Shown: positions 1 to 12,700, numbered from the stretch's first letter. The stretch: 64,000 nt of DNA from Eleginops maclovinus (GCF_036324505.1 NC_086368.1:1364001-1428000); one strand, 5' to 3'. Numbers and translations are program-made. The notes: a model not told the origin generated them from the sequence alone.

Positions 1-2938
1 GTATTGGAAACCAACATGCCGTCAAAGATACCCGGCGGGTTGAGATGGGATGGCTCCACTCTGAGGACAGCACTTTTCACCAAATAAAAGCCAAAAAGGG
101 AGGTGGAACACGGCACATTTCGGACATTCCGGAAATCAATAATGATGAGAACTGCTGGAGACAGGCAAAGGCTTGTTTTTTCCAAATGGACATTCGTCCA
201 AAGGGCCGATGGCAAACTTTGAATTTGATATTTGTGATTATAGTCACAGCGCTGTATCCCCTGAAGTCACAGTGGGCCAGCTGTACGAGCAGACCAAACT
301 AAGGATGTTGCGCGTCTACACAACCACACTGGCTAAAGATGTGACACCGGTATCTGATGCATCATCGGACCTCGAGCCCCCAGAGGAGAGTCCAATGAAG
401 GTAATATATCTTCTGCCTCGTATCAATACTATATTGTATTTATATTGATAGGCTATTAATTGTGAAATCTGGGGCGGGAGGTGGTTATCAAGTGGTAGCC
501 CATTGTGGACAAACATTAGACTGGGTAAACCCGACCCGATCTGCCGGCGATTTGATTTCGCCCTGCAGCTTAAATAAGATTGAGCTTGGTCTGGTTATAG
601 CCAGGCTAGACAAACATGTATTTCAGATTCTAAAATGAAAATAACGGAGTAATTACTGAATAGTAATGGGCCACAGAATTTGATTAAAGACTCGTGTATG
701 CGTGTATGATAAGTGAAGGTGCGCCGCCAGAGAGGCGCTTAGCTGCTGCGGGCCTTTCTCACTTAAAGTGTCATTCCGGAGGACAACAGTGAATATAGGC
801 TACTGTTGGTCTTATTAAATGTGCACTGTACATTCACTGTTATCCTCAGTGATTTGTGAGGATAAATGTAGTGTCTTAATTCAATGTTGAATCTATTAGG
901 AACAAGAAGCTTGCAAAATCAAAAACTGAATCAATGGTGATAGTTGAGTTGCAACAAGAGGTTCTATTTGCTCCACTGAATTCTCCCTACACTTATAACA
1001 AGTTCCGGAATTTTTTTGAACAGTTGGACAATATGTGGCTGTATATAATCTTATAATTTGTTGATCATCTGAATTCTGTATAGACTAGGACAAGGCTGAG
1101 ACGATCCTTGAGGAACAAAACCAGGAGAAGTCATCACTGGAGGACTACAACTGATTATCAAGTGGATCATCCAGAGAGCTCCGCCGATTTAGGTGCAGCA
1201 CCCAGTGGTTCAATGGAGGAAAAACATGAAAACGTAAGCCCCATTTCGTGGAGCCAGTCTGTGATAGAACTTGTGTTGTATGGAGATTAATTTGTGAAGT
1301 AATGTTCAAAAATTACTTTTCAACATTCTAACAAAAAAATATGTATTGAAAGTTATAGTTTCCTGTAGTGACATTTAAGTTACACCTGCATGACACAGCA
1401 GCTATGTTTAGAATAAATCACAGGGGAAATCTGTGAGGACAGAGAGATGGAGAGATCATGATTTCGTTGCAAACAACCAATTGGTTTTCCATTCAATGCC
1501 ACATAAACTCAATGCATAAACCATAACAAACCTGCTCAGGTGCAAGGTGTGAAAGTGATAGTACACATGACTGCTTGGATCAGATGATGCAAAATCAAAG
1601 ATAAGGTAATAATTGCACGTTTGTTTGTATGTTTTTTAATTGAATTATCAACAGACAGGAGAACCAATCAGCCAATCAAGACAAGCAACTCCTGTGATGA
1701 GTAACACAGAGGTTCTGCATCCACCATCTGCCGATACTTGCCAATCAACAAGCAGCCATGGATCTGAAGATGAATGTTTAATGGCTGAGTCAAATCAAGA
1801 TGCAAACCAGTCGTTAAATGATGAGGCAGATCTTGCCCTTGCCATCCAAGCATAATTGCCTTTTTTTTAAATCTTGTAGCACTCTACACTGAATGACGGA
1901 CCTGAATCATCAAGCAGTCTTCCAGCTGCTCCAGACCCATCTGAAAAAGAATTTCTCCTTAGGAAAGTAAGACGAGTAAACATAGTCGATGATGTCCTTA
2001 ATGTCTTCATGGAACCAAAAGTACTGAAAGCTAATTTAAAAAGGGAGTTTACAAATGAGAAAGCTGTGGATAGTGATGGTTTGTCAAGAGAGGCACACTC
2101 TGCGTTCTGGGAACATTTGTTGGAACAGTGTGAGGGGGAAGAATGAGTACCCAGACTGCAACCAGACTATTCCGAGAAGAAATGGCAAGCTCTTGGAAGA
2201 GTGTGGTTGAAAGGATACCTGGACCACAAATTCATGCCAATCAGACTGTCACCAGCTTTTGTTCTAGCCTGTTGTCAAGGAGTTAGTTCGGTGGATGAAG
2301 AATTCTTGATGATGTCATTTGCCAGATTTCTTTCAGGGAATGAGCGTGCATCGCTTGAAAAAGCACTACAGGGCAACATTGATGAAACTACTGAATGGGA
2401 CTTACTTGAGATCTTTTCAAGAATGGGCTCACACTGCCTGCCCTCTAAACACAACTTACGAGCTGCCATCTTAACAATGGCGCACAAAGCTCGGATTCAA
2501 GAGCCTAAGTTCATAATTGACTGTTTCCACTCCAGTATTCACAATGCTGTGCCAGCACTCATAACCAAAGAGAGCATAATGGAGCTTTACGAATCTGAGG
2601 CCAACTAACAAGAAAGTGGCCCAGATGATAAAGCCATCAACTGAAAGTCTAAATCCACAAGAGCAGACAGCTCTTAACCACCTGTTACGGTATGTTAGAA
2701 GCATCGACCCAAAAAAATTGGAAATGTTCTTACGCTTCTGCACAGGATCAACTGTGCTGTGCAAAGACACAATCGAAGTAACTTTTAAAAGATTGTGTGG
2801 TTTAAGTCGCAGGCCTGTAGCACACACATGTGGAGCGGTTCTTGAGTTACCATGCACCTACAGCTCATACCCTGAGTTTCATAAAGAATTGGACAATATC
2901 CTGTCTGGTGACTGCTTTACAATGGATATTGTGTAGTG
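1..2938 (+). pseudogene. HECT-domain E3 ubiquitin ligase-like gene of IS3EU element 1 (G2E3-like family), decayed
   Basis: Member of a multicopy teleost family usually annotated as G2/M phase-specific E3 ubiquitin ligase-like. Inferred exons: before 45 to 400 (donor gaag/gtaata), 1084-1233 (donor aac/gtaagc), 1655 to about 1855, and 1879-2938. Exon 1 carries the family's N-terminal block (GGGTRHI, then FFPNGHSSKGP and TVGQLYEQTKL) but switches frame near 175. The exon at 1655 ends with DEADLALAIQA, resembling a ubiquitin-interacting motif. The HECT region begins at RKVRRVNIVDDVL (about 1963). It is broken by TGA at 2144-2146, where the family has Arg (probable CGA to TGA), and by a frameshift near 2604-2610. 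The C-lobe keeps the catalytic-type Cys in AHTCGAVLELP. With two frameshifts and a stop it should not make a ligase. A host G2E3 gene is unlikely because of the adjacent integrase and terminus. Confidence 0.75.
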
Positions 2939-2973
2939 AATGTAAGGGAACTTACACATGTCCATCTTCCACA

Positions 2974-3157
2974 GATATTGTTATGACACCATCTACACCA
3001 TGAAGTGTAATAAACTGTGTCACAATATGTAATATCATGTATGTAACCACTGACCCTTACCCTATGTACACTGTAAATGCATGGTATTAGTACACAGTTT
3101 GTTACACTGCACTTAGTGATTTAGATACATTTGATCATTGTAAAATAAAGTTTTACC
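2974..3157. mobile_element. MITE copy 1 (TTTTATTTTA-type terminal repeat), left end lost
   Basis: Shares with the next feature the blocks atctacacca, attagtacaca and gttacactg and ends in taaaataaagttttacc. It runs in the same orientation as copy 2 but is more diverged and lacks a recognisable left inverted repeat. It is a non-coding DNA-transposon derivative of a kind frequent in teleosts; the superfamily was not determined. Confidence 0.55.
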
Positions 3158-3162
3158 TATTT

Positions 3163-3384
3163 GGGTAAAACTTTATTTTAAGGGGTCCCTGATACAATGT
3201 ATCTACACCATTAAGTAGAGGGTGACTACTAATATGTAATGCCACGCATTTACATTGTACATACATTGTGGAAGGTTAGGGGTTAGGTACAATTTAAATA
3301 CATGATATTAGTACATAGGTTGTTACACTGTACTTAATGATGTAGATTCATTGTATCAGGACCCCTTAAAATAAAGTGTTACCC
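3163..3384. mobile_element. MITE copy 2 with inverted termini
   Basis: Begins gggtaaaactttattttaag and ends with the near-complement cttaaaataaagtgttaccc; next to the termini, ggggtccctgatacaatg pairs with cattgtatcaggacccc. About 222 bp, non-coding. It sits five bases after copy 1, so the facing termini make a hairpin at about 3141-3180. Confidence 0.75.
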
Positions 3385-4687
3385 CCATTTCTTTGAAACT
3401 ATTTCTACAGTACATTTATTTACATTCAAAACCCTTTTGTTCATACATGTATTACACAACCAAGAAAACACTGAACGGAGAAGAGATCTAGAGAGATGAG
3501 ATCAGTCAGATGAATTATCTGATGAGACTGCTGTACACTTAAAACAAACACATTTCAGTTTTGACCGTTTTTGGTTTTATCTCCTTACTCTAAATGTTTT
3601 TGATGTAGGCCTAATATGAGTTAGGAATCCACTTTGGATATTTACAGTAACAGACAGTTGATGTTTAGTCAGAAAGGTCTGTGATCATATTGGTTCATTC
3701 ATGTATTACAACTAAGACAACAGTGCTGGCTACTACAAGGAGAGGAAATTAAATCAGATGAACTGTTTTGATTTTTGCTGTGATATGTGCCAGCACTCTG
3801 AGTTTGGAATTTTGCTTAAGTCCAAAAGACAGGTCTAGTTTAATAATTTTGACAAGTCAGAAAGGTCGGTCCGTGTAGCCTACTTATACAAATGATTGCA
3901 TATACAAATATTTGCATGTTGGTACTGTTCTGTCAAGAGCATAATGTTGTTCTCTTTTGTTCAATAAAGATTCCTTTTTCTTCTTTTCTTTATTGTGGTT
4001 TTGTTTGTTTCCTGTTCATTACAGATTTAAAGTCAAAGTAAAACATCAATGACAATGCTCCTGTCCTGTACCACAACAAATGTAGTTACATCTCAAATTA
4101 GAGCGCAGATCTTATCTCATTCTTCAAATGCAGGTACAAATCCACTGCTTGATAAGCATCAGCTGGAAGATGCAGCTGTGACTCAACCATCAGAACGTTG
4201 CAGATGTTGTAGATGTCTGTGTCACATGGCACTGCTGGTCGAAATGTGCAGTTACTCTGACATAACTGTACATCAGCTCTGTCCACTGGGGAAAGGCAGT
4301 CTTCACTTCGGTAGAGTTCTGGGAACATGTACATGATTCAGGGTCGACCACTGGGTACCCCGTAATTCTTCGATGGTCTGATGACATGTGAATCCCACAC
4401 TTTGATGGTCTCATCTAATTCGTCCTAGAAAAATAGAATTCATTATTCTCATGGGCCTTACATACTTTATGAAATTATTTGAAACTAATCCCGTTAAATG
4501 TTAAAGTTGTTGATGAAGTTAATTATTGGAAATAAACAAAACATCGAACATCAGAGTTGGTTGCGCTGCATTTGCCATGTCAGCACCATGGACAGCTTCA
4601 TTGCTCAGCTGACGTGGAAAAGCACCGCAGACCATGCTAAACGCTGTTAGACCCATCTTCACTTTTCATTATGAATTATTGGAATTA
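3385..4687. other. Non-coding interval between the convergent genes of IS3EU element 1
   Basis: AT-rich, no convincing protein. An AATAAA at about 3964 could serve the HECT-like gene on +. The interval 4049-4340 has small open frames on both strands without recognisable domains. It is probably 3' UTR and intergenic DNA of the transposon. Confidence 0.4.
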
Positions 4688-5631
4688 TTACTGTATGGAC
4701 ACCACATTGATGATACACTTGAGTGCCATACAGTAGGCCCTTTTCACCACCATGCAGTGCCTGCTCATTGGAAAGTTTAAGATGATAGAATGTTTAACAC
4801 AATAGCCTGTGGCACATTTGTAGCTTACCTGAATGATACCCATGAAGCAGAACTGAATTAGACTTCTGTCCAAATAAGTACCATTGAACAAACCACGGTC
4901 CTTTAGATCAGTGAACAGAGAAATGTAGAATTCCTTTGATTCCCTTCTGAGGAAACCCCACCAACTCTTTATTCGCTGATTTGCTGTGCTTGCCCCTTCG
5001 ATGTAGCTGTCAATACCAGAGCCGTCGTGAATGTTGCGACGGAGAAAACGCTGAAAGTCTCTGACTTTACCAATCTCTGTGCCCCGGTGGGCTCTGGCAA
5101 TCCTTGGACAGCCACCTGATCTCTTGACTGCCTCTATGTAGTAGCCTCCAATGATTTTTGGGTCACTGCTGGTAGTGAATGCATTCATCCAGATAATTTT
5201 ACGGGAAAACCCGTCAATGCAGCCGTTTATACAGATACCGAAAGGTTTCAGTTTGTCGTAGGAGTCAAAGTGCCAAATATAATTGGGCCGTTTTGCAAAA
5301 TACCTTCGGCGATGGAGACGTCCAAGTCCTCTAAGTTCAACACCCCGTATCTTCTTTCTTGACGTGCAATCCATTCTCCATGCATTTTCTGTACATCCAC
5401 CTATACCCACAGAGCTGGCCAGCTGTTTTTAACTTTTCCTCAATGAACTCAACTACGCGATCCAAAGTGGTGTAGCTAGTTCCTGCGCCGAGAAAGACCA
5501 CACGACTTCAGAATTCGTTTTAGATGTCTTTGAGACACAACATAACGGTGACGACTTGCAAGTAAAGTAACTATGTCTTTATAATGAAGTCCCAGGTCAA
5601 AATACAGCTTAACTAATTCTTGAACCGTCAT
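4688..5631 (-). pseudogene. IS3EU-type integrase-core transposase, inactivated (element 1)
   Basis: DDE/integrase-fold recombinase that would catalyse transposition. It starts at the ATG at 5631-5629 with MTVQELVKLYF, followed by a helix-turn-helix-like region (YKDIVTLLASRHR, LKRILKSCGLSRR). The frame then breaks near 5490 and 5410. The core is open from 5410: WHFDSYDKLKPF with the first Asp, CIDGFSRKIIWMNA, then RAHRGTEIG where the family has RADRGTE (second Asp replaced by His), and NQRIKSWW where the catalytic Glu of NQRIESWW is replaced by Lys. With two of three catalytic residues changed plus frameshifts, it is dead. Its closest relative in the window is the integrase at 43360-44940. Confidence 0.8.
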
Positions 5632-5765
5632 ACTGTCATACATAAAGAAACACAATCCGCATCACCCTGACAAAATACTTTCACGTGAGCACGAGAAACT
5701 TTTGCGTGCGCACAGGAACATTTAAAAAAAATGTAATTTCCCCATGTCCCTTTACGGGTTCCGTA

Positions 5766-6717
5766 TAAATGACGTGATGCACAAATACAACTTAAATACA
5801 TTCTCAATAATGAAATTGGTCTCAGAAAAGGCAAATAATTATACAAATTAATATGCAACCAATACAATGGCAACAGTTACAGAGAGCATGGCTGCAAGTG
5901 CTTTTGCCAATGCCTTTATTTCGCCCGTTTTTTCTAAATACGGATGTATATTTGCGCGTATATACTCGCGTTTTTTTTATATGACAATGAGCCCTTCCTT
6001 CTGATTTACATAGCCACTAAGTTCAAAGTTTCTGTAACTAATCAGTGAAGAGTAAAGCCAGACCAAAGCAATGTAGGCTATAGATGAAAGGTTCCTGATT
6101 TTGTGAGACTGTGCTGTGAGTTGTAGGCTACATTTAGCCACATTGAGAGGACAACGTATTCATTTGCCTTTGCATATAAGCATAATGAAACATCTATATA
6201 GCAATATTTCCCTGCTTTCATTGTCTTTTAAAATAAAATCACCTTATCCTTTTTTCTATAAGTATAATATAAACTGCTCTAGAGCTGTACCCTGCTTGTG
6301 GAGCAGTGGTTTAAGTGCAGGCCTGCCATTCCTGGGTTTGAGTCTTTGAGAAAACTTGTTTTATCTCCAGTTTTTTTTTTATATCTTGAAGACCACTTAT
6401 AGTCTTTGTATGTAATGCAACTTATTGCAAGGTCTGCTTTACGTTAATTGCACCCGCTGCTTAGCAACAGCTGTCTGTTCTCCAGAGTTTTGGGTTGATA
6501 CCCTGTCTTCTGCATTCATGTTTCACAGCAACGAAATGGGAATTTATCAGCCTCAGATGTATTAGTATTGCTCCAACTGAAAACTATATCCCCCCATATC
6601 AAATACATAGCACCACAAAGTGGTTCTCAGACTTATTCAGACATGTATAGAAAGTGTCATCGCAAACACTGCAGCATTTTCTGTTTGTATTTCATTGTAT
6701 GCTTCAGAATAGTATTA
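5766..6717. other. Unassigned AT-rich interval
   Basis: Nothing coding recognised. Contains the tRNA-like stretch at 6298-6343 (listed separately) and short T-runs. The first six bases, taaatg, would be the right target duplication of IS3EU element 1 if its end is placed correctly. Confidence 0.4.
6298..6343 (+). repeat. tRNA-like sequence (SINE head relic)
   Basis: tggtttaagtg fits the pol III A-box (TRGYNNANNNG), and gggtttgagtc downstream fits a B-box with one C-to-T change (ggttcgagtc expected). There is no complete cloverleaf, so this is more likely a tRNA-derived SINE head than a tRNA gene. Confidence 0.4.
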
Positions 6718-8319
6718 CAGTGGGGCAAAAAAGTATTTAGTCAGCCACCAATTGTGCAAGTTCTCCCATTTAAAAAGATGAGAGAGGCCTGTCATTTTCA
6801 TCATAGGTATACTTCAACTATGAGAGACAGAATGGGGGAAATAATCCAGGAAATCACATTGTAGGATTTTTAATGAATTAATTGTAAATTCCTCGGTAAA
6901 ATAAGTATTTGGTCACCAACAAACAAGCAAGATTTCTGGCTCTCACAGACCTGTAACTTCTTCTTTAAGAGGCTCCTCTGTCCTCCACTCGTTACCTGTA
7001 TTAATGGCACCTTTTTGAACTCGTTATCAGTATAAAAGACACCTGTCCACAACCTCAAACAGTCATACTCCAAACTCCACTATGGCCAAGACCAAAGAGC
7101 TGTCAAAGGAGACCAGAGACAACATTATAGACCTGCACCAGGCTGGGAAAACTGAATCTGCAATAGGTAAGCAGCTTGGTGTGAAGAAATCAACTGTGGG
7201 AGCAATTATTAGAAAATGGAAGACATACAAGACCACTGCTAATCTCCCTCGATCTGGGGCTCCACGCAAGATCTCACCCCGTGGGTCAAAATGATCACAA
7301 GAACGGTGAGCAAAAATCCCAGAACCACACGGGGGGACCTAGTGAATGACCTGCAGAGAGCTGGGACCAAAGTAACAGAGGCTACCATCAGTAACACACT
7401 ACGCCGCCAGGGACTTAAATCCTGCAGTTCCAGACGTGTCCCCCTGCTTAAGCCAGTACATGTCCAGGCCCGTCTGAAGTTTGCTAGAGGGCATTTGGAT
7501 GATCCAGAAGAGGATTGGGAGAATGTCATATGGTCAGATGAAACCAAAATAGAACTTTTTGGTAAAAACTCAAGTCGTCGTGTTTGGAGGAGAAAGAATG
7601 CAGAGTTGCATCCAAAGAACACCATACCTACTGTGAAGCATGGGGGTGGAAACATCATGCTTTGGGGCTGTTTTTCTGCAAAGGGACCAGGACGACTGAT
7701 CCGTGTAAAGGAAAGAATGAATGGGGCCATGTATCGTGAGATTTTGAGTGAAAACCTCCTTCCATCAGCAAGGGCACTGAAGATGAAGCGTGGCTGGGTC
7801 TTTCAGCATGACAATGATCCCAAACACACCGCCAGGGCAACGAAGGAGTGGCTTCGTAAGAAGCATTTCAAGGTCCTGGAGTGGCCTAGCCAGTCTCCAG
7901 ATCTCAACCCCATAGAAAATCTTTGGAGGGAGTTGAAAGTCCGTGTTGCCCAGCGACAGCTCGAAAACATCACTGCTTTAGAGGAGATCTGCATGGAGGA
8001 ATGGGCCAAAATACCAGCAACAGTGTGTGAAAACCTTGTGAAGATTTACAGAAAACGTTTGACCTCTGTCATTGCCAACAAAGGGTATATAATAAAGTAT
8101 TGAGATGAACTTTTGTTATTGACCAAATACTTATTTTCCACAATCATTTGAAAATAAATTCTTTAAAAATCCTACAATGTGATTTCCTGGATTTTTTTTT
8201 CTCATTCTGTCTCTCATAGTTGAGGTATACCTATGATAAAAATTACAGGCCTCTCTCATCTTTTTAAATGGGAGAACTTCCACAATTGGTGGCTGACTAA
8301 ATACTTTGTTGCCCCACTG
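6718..8319 (+). mobile_element. Complete Tc1/mariner transposon
   Basis: Starts cagtggggcaaaaaagta and ends with the complement (tttgttgccccactg), flanked by TA on both sides (6716-6717 and 8320-8321), the mariner target duplication. The inverted repeats extend to about 190 bp with small mismatches (6718 to about 6905, and about 8130-8319). At 1602 bp with one transposase gene it has the normal Tc1 size. It is non-autonomous now because of the frameshift in its gene. Confidence 0.93.
7082..8103 (+). pseudogene. Tc1-type DD34E transposase with one frameshift
   Basis: Cut-and-paste transposase of about 340 residues. The N-terminal part ([15 protein letters not shown], from 7082) is the paired-like helix-turn-helix DNA-binding region ([19 protein letters not shown]). 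The frame closes at 7294 because the run of G after SPRG (near 7281) is one base short; the rest is open from 7291 to 8103. The catalytic residues are all present: D in IWSDETK, D in [11 protein letters not shown], and E in [10 protein letters not shown], with the usual spacing. The [15 protein letters not shown] block is intact. One missing G is the only visible lesion, so the copy is young, or the gap could be a sequencing error in a homopolymer. Confidence 0.92.
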
Positions 8320-8589
8320 TAGACATTGATAGCTGAAATAATGGTGTTGCAATATTAATGGGAGGTCAAGTGAATAAAAAATGTATATCAGTGTCTAGGA
8401 CTTTTCTGGTGATCTGCGGAGTTCTTGTGAAGGAAGAGGGGACAAATATATATATAAAAAAATATATGTGAATACATATCACATAAAATTAGAACAAAAG
8501 TTACATAAAATCCCAATGACGATTATGTCAGCATATTGGATATTATATCAGCCAAATATATAATATTGTTAATATCTATGTGATCTAAA

Positions 8590-8590
<1 letters not shown>

Positions 8591-8624
<34 letters not shown>
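8591..8624. repeat. (TAA)n microsatellite
   Basis: About eleven uninterrupted TAA units. Confidence 0.95.
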
Positions 8625-8652
8625 TCGATATATAGTAAAAATCAATCATTGT

Positions 8653-8960
8653 CATGTGAAGCAAGGAGTGGTTGGACCCAAATGCAGAGACCGGAGACAG
8701 CAAAACATTTTCCAAAAATGTATATTACAAAACAGGAATTAAAGCAACATAAAACCACACGGAAAAGAAAGAACTTTGTGACATGTCAAACAAGGAACCG
8801 ACAAGAACAGGAAAGAATAGCAGGATTTATATACAAGGGGGGGTCAATTAAAAATGGAGGGAAAACACACAGGGCAGGAAGTAAACACTGAGAAGACACA
8901 AGGAGAGCAAACTTTCAAAATACAACAGGCAACATAAAACAGAGATGTCTTCCACACATC
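8653..8960 (-). repeat. LTR-like repeat end, antisense
   Basis: Begins tgtcatgtgaagcaaggag followed by gttggacccaaatgcagag. The reverse complement resembles the end at 63900-63983 (gtgcatttgagtcc, then gtgacac). Such ends terminate common teleost LTR or LTR-like repeats. No coding part and no partner end was found next to it. Confidence 0.4.
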
Positions 8961-9734
8961 AAACTTTTTAGATAAGCTACCCCCAATCGGCAAGCCTAGC
9001 TTATACCATTTTCAAACTTCTCATAGTTCTGAAACATTGGCAGCCTCAGAATAAGGGCACAGGTGTTGGCCGTCGGGAAACTTGCTGGCAGAGGTGGGAC
9101 CATGTCATTGTTTTGCAAGTCACAAGTTAGTTTCAAGTCTTTGCTTTCAAGTCCAGAGTCAAGTCCAGAGTCAAGACCGACAAATCTCAAGTCAAGTCCC
9201 AAGTCCTACCGTTTGAGTTTCAACTCCTTTTAACAACGGAGAAATAATATTTACACAAATCATGAATGCTTTTAAGATCTGTATATATTTATCAAACCAA
9301 GAACATTGTTCAAACACATCTGAAATAAACAAAGGCAAATGTAATTTCCACAGAAAGTGCTGACATTGTATTTCCATTGCTTATTGCACTAATAACTGTC
9401 TCAAAAGATCCTCATTTTTGCAAAACACTCTTCACCTTAAAACTTAAATCTAGCCTTGAACTAAAAAACATGTCTTCACCCTCAAACAGGTATTTGGAGG
9501 ATCACAAAAACAGTTGAATGTAACTTTTCCAAATGTGTTACCACTTTATTAAAAATGTTTTCAGTCTTTTTAACTCATTTCAAAACCTAAGTGTAACCAT
9601 AACCTTTCAAACATGTCACCACTTTATACAAGATATCCTCACTCCCAAAAAAGTGTGTGTGTCTGGATGGGGACTAGATGTGAAGTGTCATGAACATGAC
9701 AATGAACAGAGTTGTGCTTTTCTATGTCAGGGCC

Positions 9735-12700
9735 CTATGCTGCATTGCATTTGCAAAAGATCAAATTGGCCAAAAGTCTGTCAGTCATTTGTGCACGATG
9801 GGGATGTAGTATGATGCCACCATGGCTGAAAACTCGCTCCACTGGAGCACTAGAGGCAGGCACTGCCAAGACTCTGGTGGCCACTCGGAAGAGTGAAGGA
9901 AGAGACTTCATGTTCAGTGCCCAGAACAAAAGGGCGTTCTGTCCTTCGGCTGTGTCTAGGTAGTGACTTAGCTGTAGTGCTGGAGTGGTCCCAACATCCT
10001 TCTTCTGCCTCTTATGGTATGCAGCAAACAGCCCTTCTCCTTGTCCAAGGTCCTCTTGCTCTTCTTCATCAACCAGAGGCACAGGTTGCTCAGTCTCTGC
10101 AGCATCTTGCAGGATCAATTCTGGAAAAACATTTAACAACAGCAGAAACTAAAGAGCCCTTATTACCATTGGTGTTGGTGATACAGTGTTAGACTGAACA
10201 ATGCAATTATTGATGCTGTCAATAAGATCAGACTACGAGAACAAAAGTTGCATTGAAGTCAATAATATTTACCTTTAACTTGTTGTGCCACCTCTGCCTT
10301 GATGTCACGATTGACCAGTACATGGTGCTCCACCCACAGCAGAGGAAAGGCTGGATCCAAGGCGGCTGCTTTGAGGTACACTGGGTCTGAAATGGGGGCA
10401 GTGATCCCATCTTGAGTCCCGGCCATTTTCACGTTCATGAAGATCCCAAGAAATCTTTTGTTCAGGGATGCCTGGAGACTTCCGACCAGGCCGCTCAGGA
10501 AACCAACTTGAGGCTTCAGCTTCTCAAGGTGATAATTGAGGGACAAGACGGATGGAACAACTGCACTGATTGTGACGACCTTCTCTCCCTGTGTCAAATC
10601 AGTTGCTTCTCCAAACGGCTTCAAGATGTCCACCAACTCCTTCAACAGATTCCACTCTTGTGATGTGAATGACAACTCCTTATGCCCAGCCTTTTCTAGA
10701 ATGGCACAGAGCTTTAGATGATCACACTGGAGAACTGCCTTTACTTGCCTCAGTGTTGAGTTCCATCTTGTGTTGACTGCAGCAGGGATGCCTTTCTGTT
10801 CCCAACATTCACTATCAAACACATCTTTGAATGTTGTGCTTGTGTGCAGCAATGAGCTAAGTTTTGATAACTTGGAAAGAGAAGGACATGCCACTTTTGT
10901 TTCTTTCAAACCGTCTCCCACCACCAGCTGAAGAGTATGTGCAAAACACTGCAGGCGCTGTTTCTTTGCCATAGCAGCATCTACTGTTTGCTGTTCTTCC
11001 AGGGTTAAGTCACACCAGAGATCAGGGTCATCAAGATCATCTCCGTCAGCATCCTCTTGTTCACTGGGGAAGCACACAGTGAATGCCTTTCGCATGTTAG
11101 CAGCATTGTCACTAATAATGTAGTCCGATTTATCTTTGATGTTGTATTCATCGCATATTGACTCAAATTGGTCACAGATTCGTTCAGCTGTGTGTGAGCC
11201 TTTGAAGCGAATGCAGGCCAAGAGATTTGTATTTAGCTGTATCCTCTCTTTAGCTGTCTCTTTCTCTATCCAGTGGACAGTGACACCAAGGAATCCCTTC
11301 ATCTTTCAGTCAGACCAAATGTCCACAGTGACTGAAACATGCTCAGTGTTGCTCAATTGAGTTTTTAATCTTGAACGTCTCTCCCCAGCGAGGCTCTCTG
11401 TTTTTGATGTCAACGTTCTGCGACACACTGGGCTGTACTTACTCTCAATTACTGTCAGAAAGTGCCGAAAACTCTTGTGTTCCACAATAGACAGGGGAAG
11501 GTTGCAATCAGTAATCAAGTCGGACAGTATTGCGTTACTGATAGCCTTCTGCTGTGGATGACTCATGCTGTAATGCGCTTCACGACTGTCCAAAAATGTT
11601 GAGATTGAAGGCTGTTGTGGTTCATCTATGATGCTTCTACTCATCTGGTATTCTTCAAATCTGTAACAGGTAAGCATATAAAACAGATGTCAGAAAGTCC
11701 CTTATAGCCACACATAAATTGCATTTGAAACTATCTCCTCATATATCAATGCTAACATTGTGTTAATATTTATTTTTGTATTATTATGAATTGTATTGTA
11801 TACTGTAAGATTGTGTTTGTTTTAACATTACATTGATACAATACATTCCCATTTTCAGTGTACACTTACTATATTAATTTATATTTGTCCTGCTTTACCT
11901 TGCCATCCAGCAGCCCTTTCCGACAGGAAACTGAAGTATGCTTGTTAATTCACTCTCTCCAGCAAACCTGATTCCATTGGCAAAAACAGCAATTTTACCT
12001 GCATCACACAGGAATTGCTGGTCTACTGCTGGCTCAATGATTAAGTTTAATTGTGCTATTCTATGTCTTCGTTGATAGTTCAGCTTTGCTGTGATTTACC
12101 TAAATTGCATAAACGACCTCAATGAGGCAGCAGTAGACTAGCAACTCCTTTGTGCTGCAAAGTAAAATAGACATTTTTGTCAATGGAATCTGGTGTGCTG
12201 GAGAGAGTGAGATATACTTAGTTTTCCTATCGGAAAAAATCGTCTGGCAGCAAGCTAAAATAGTACACATATTTATAATATAAAGTACATTAAACTGACC
12301 TTGATTTGATTAGGCTTGCTTTAGTTTTGCTGCTGGCAGCAGTCTACTGTGTATGATCCACTGACTATCTGCTAAGTACATCTCTCTTCAAAAAATCCTA
12401 AACTATCCTTTTACAATATGAGTATGGATAAGTTCACTGTTTTGCACTTTGAGCCCCATTTCTGGTTTGTCCAGGATGAAATAGTGTGTTTGACACCGAC
12501 ATTTTAACGATTGGTCCCCCATGCTTCATGTACGGGCATTCATAAAGCGGTCCTTAAATCAACCTTACTCAACTCACCGAGTGCTCACTGGTTAGTGGTG
12601 ATGTTCCAAAACGAGTGTCTTAGCGAAATACAGTTTCTGTCGTGTTTAATTTGCCATTTTGTATTCCAAATATCAAGCGGAAGTTAATAGCCTACTACTC

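Larger units (their letters stand above)
1..5765. mobile_element. IS3EU-type DNA transposon 1, right part (left end outside window)
   Basis: I infer one element from its two genes: a HECT-ligase-like gene on + (to 2938) and an integrase on - (5631 to 4688), tail to tail, the same layout as the complete element at 43030-58448. The probable right end is ccgta at 5761-5765. The terminal stretch gtccctttacgggttccgta resembles gtccctagggggccctcata, the end of the second element, and ends in RTA as expected for IS3EU termini (5'-TAY...RTA-3', from memory). The left terminus and its TSD lie before the window, so the boundary cannot be proved here. Confidence 0.6.

Noticed and set aside
1..2938. Host G2E3 gene
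   Set aside because: Frameshifts, a stop, adjacent integrase and IS3EU-like terminus point to a transposon gene.
6298..6343. Functional tRNA gene
   Set aside because: B-box is mutated and no complete cloverleaf could be drawn.
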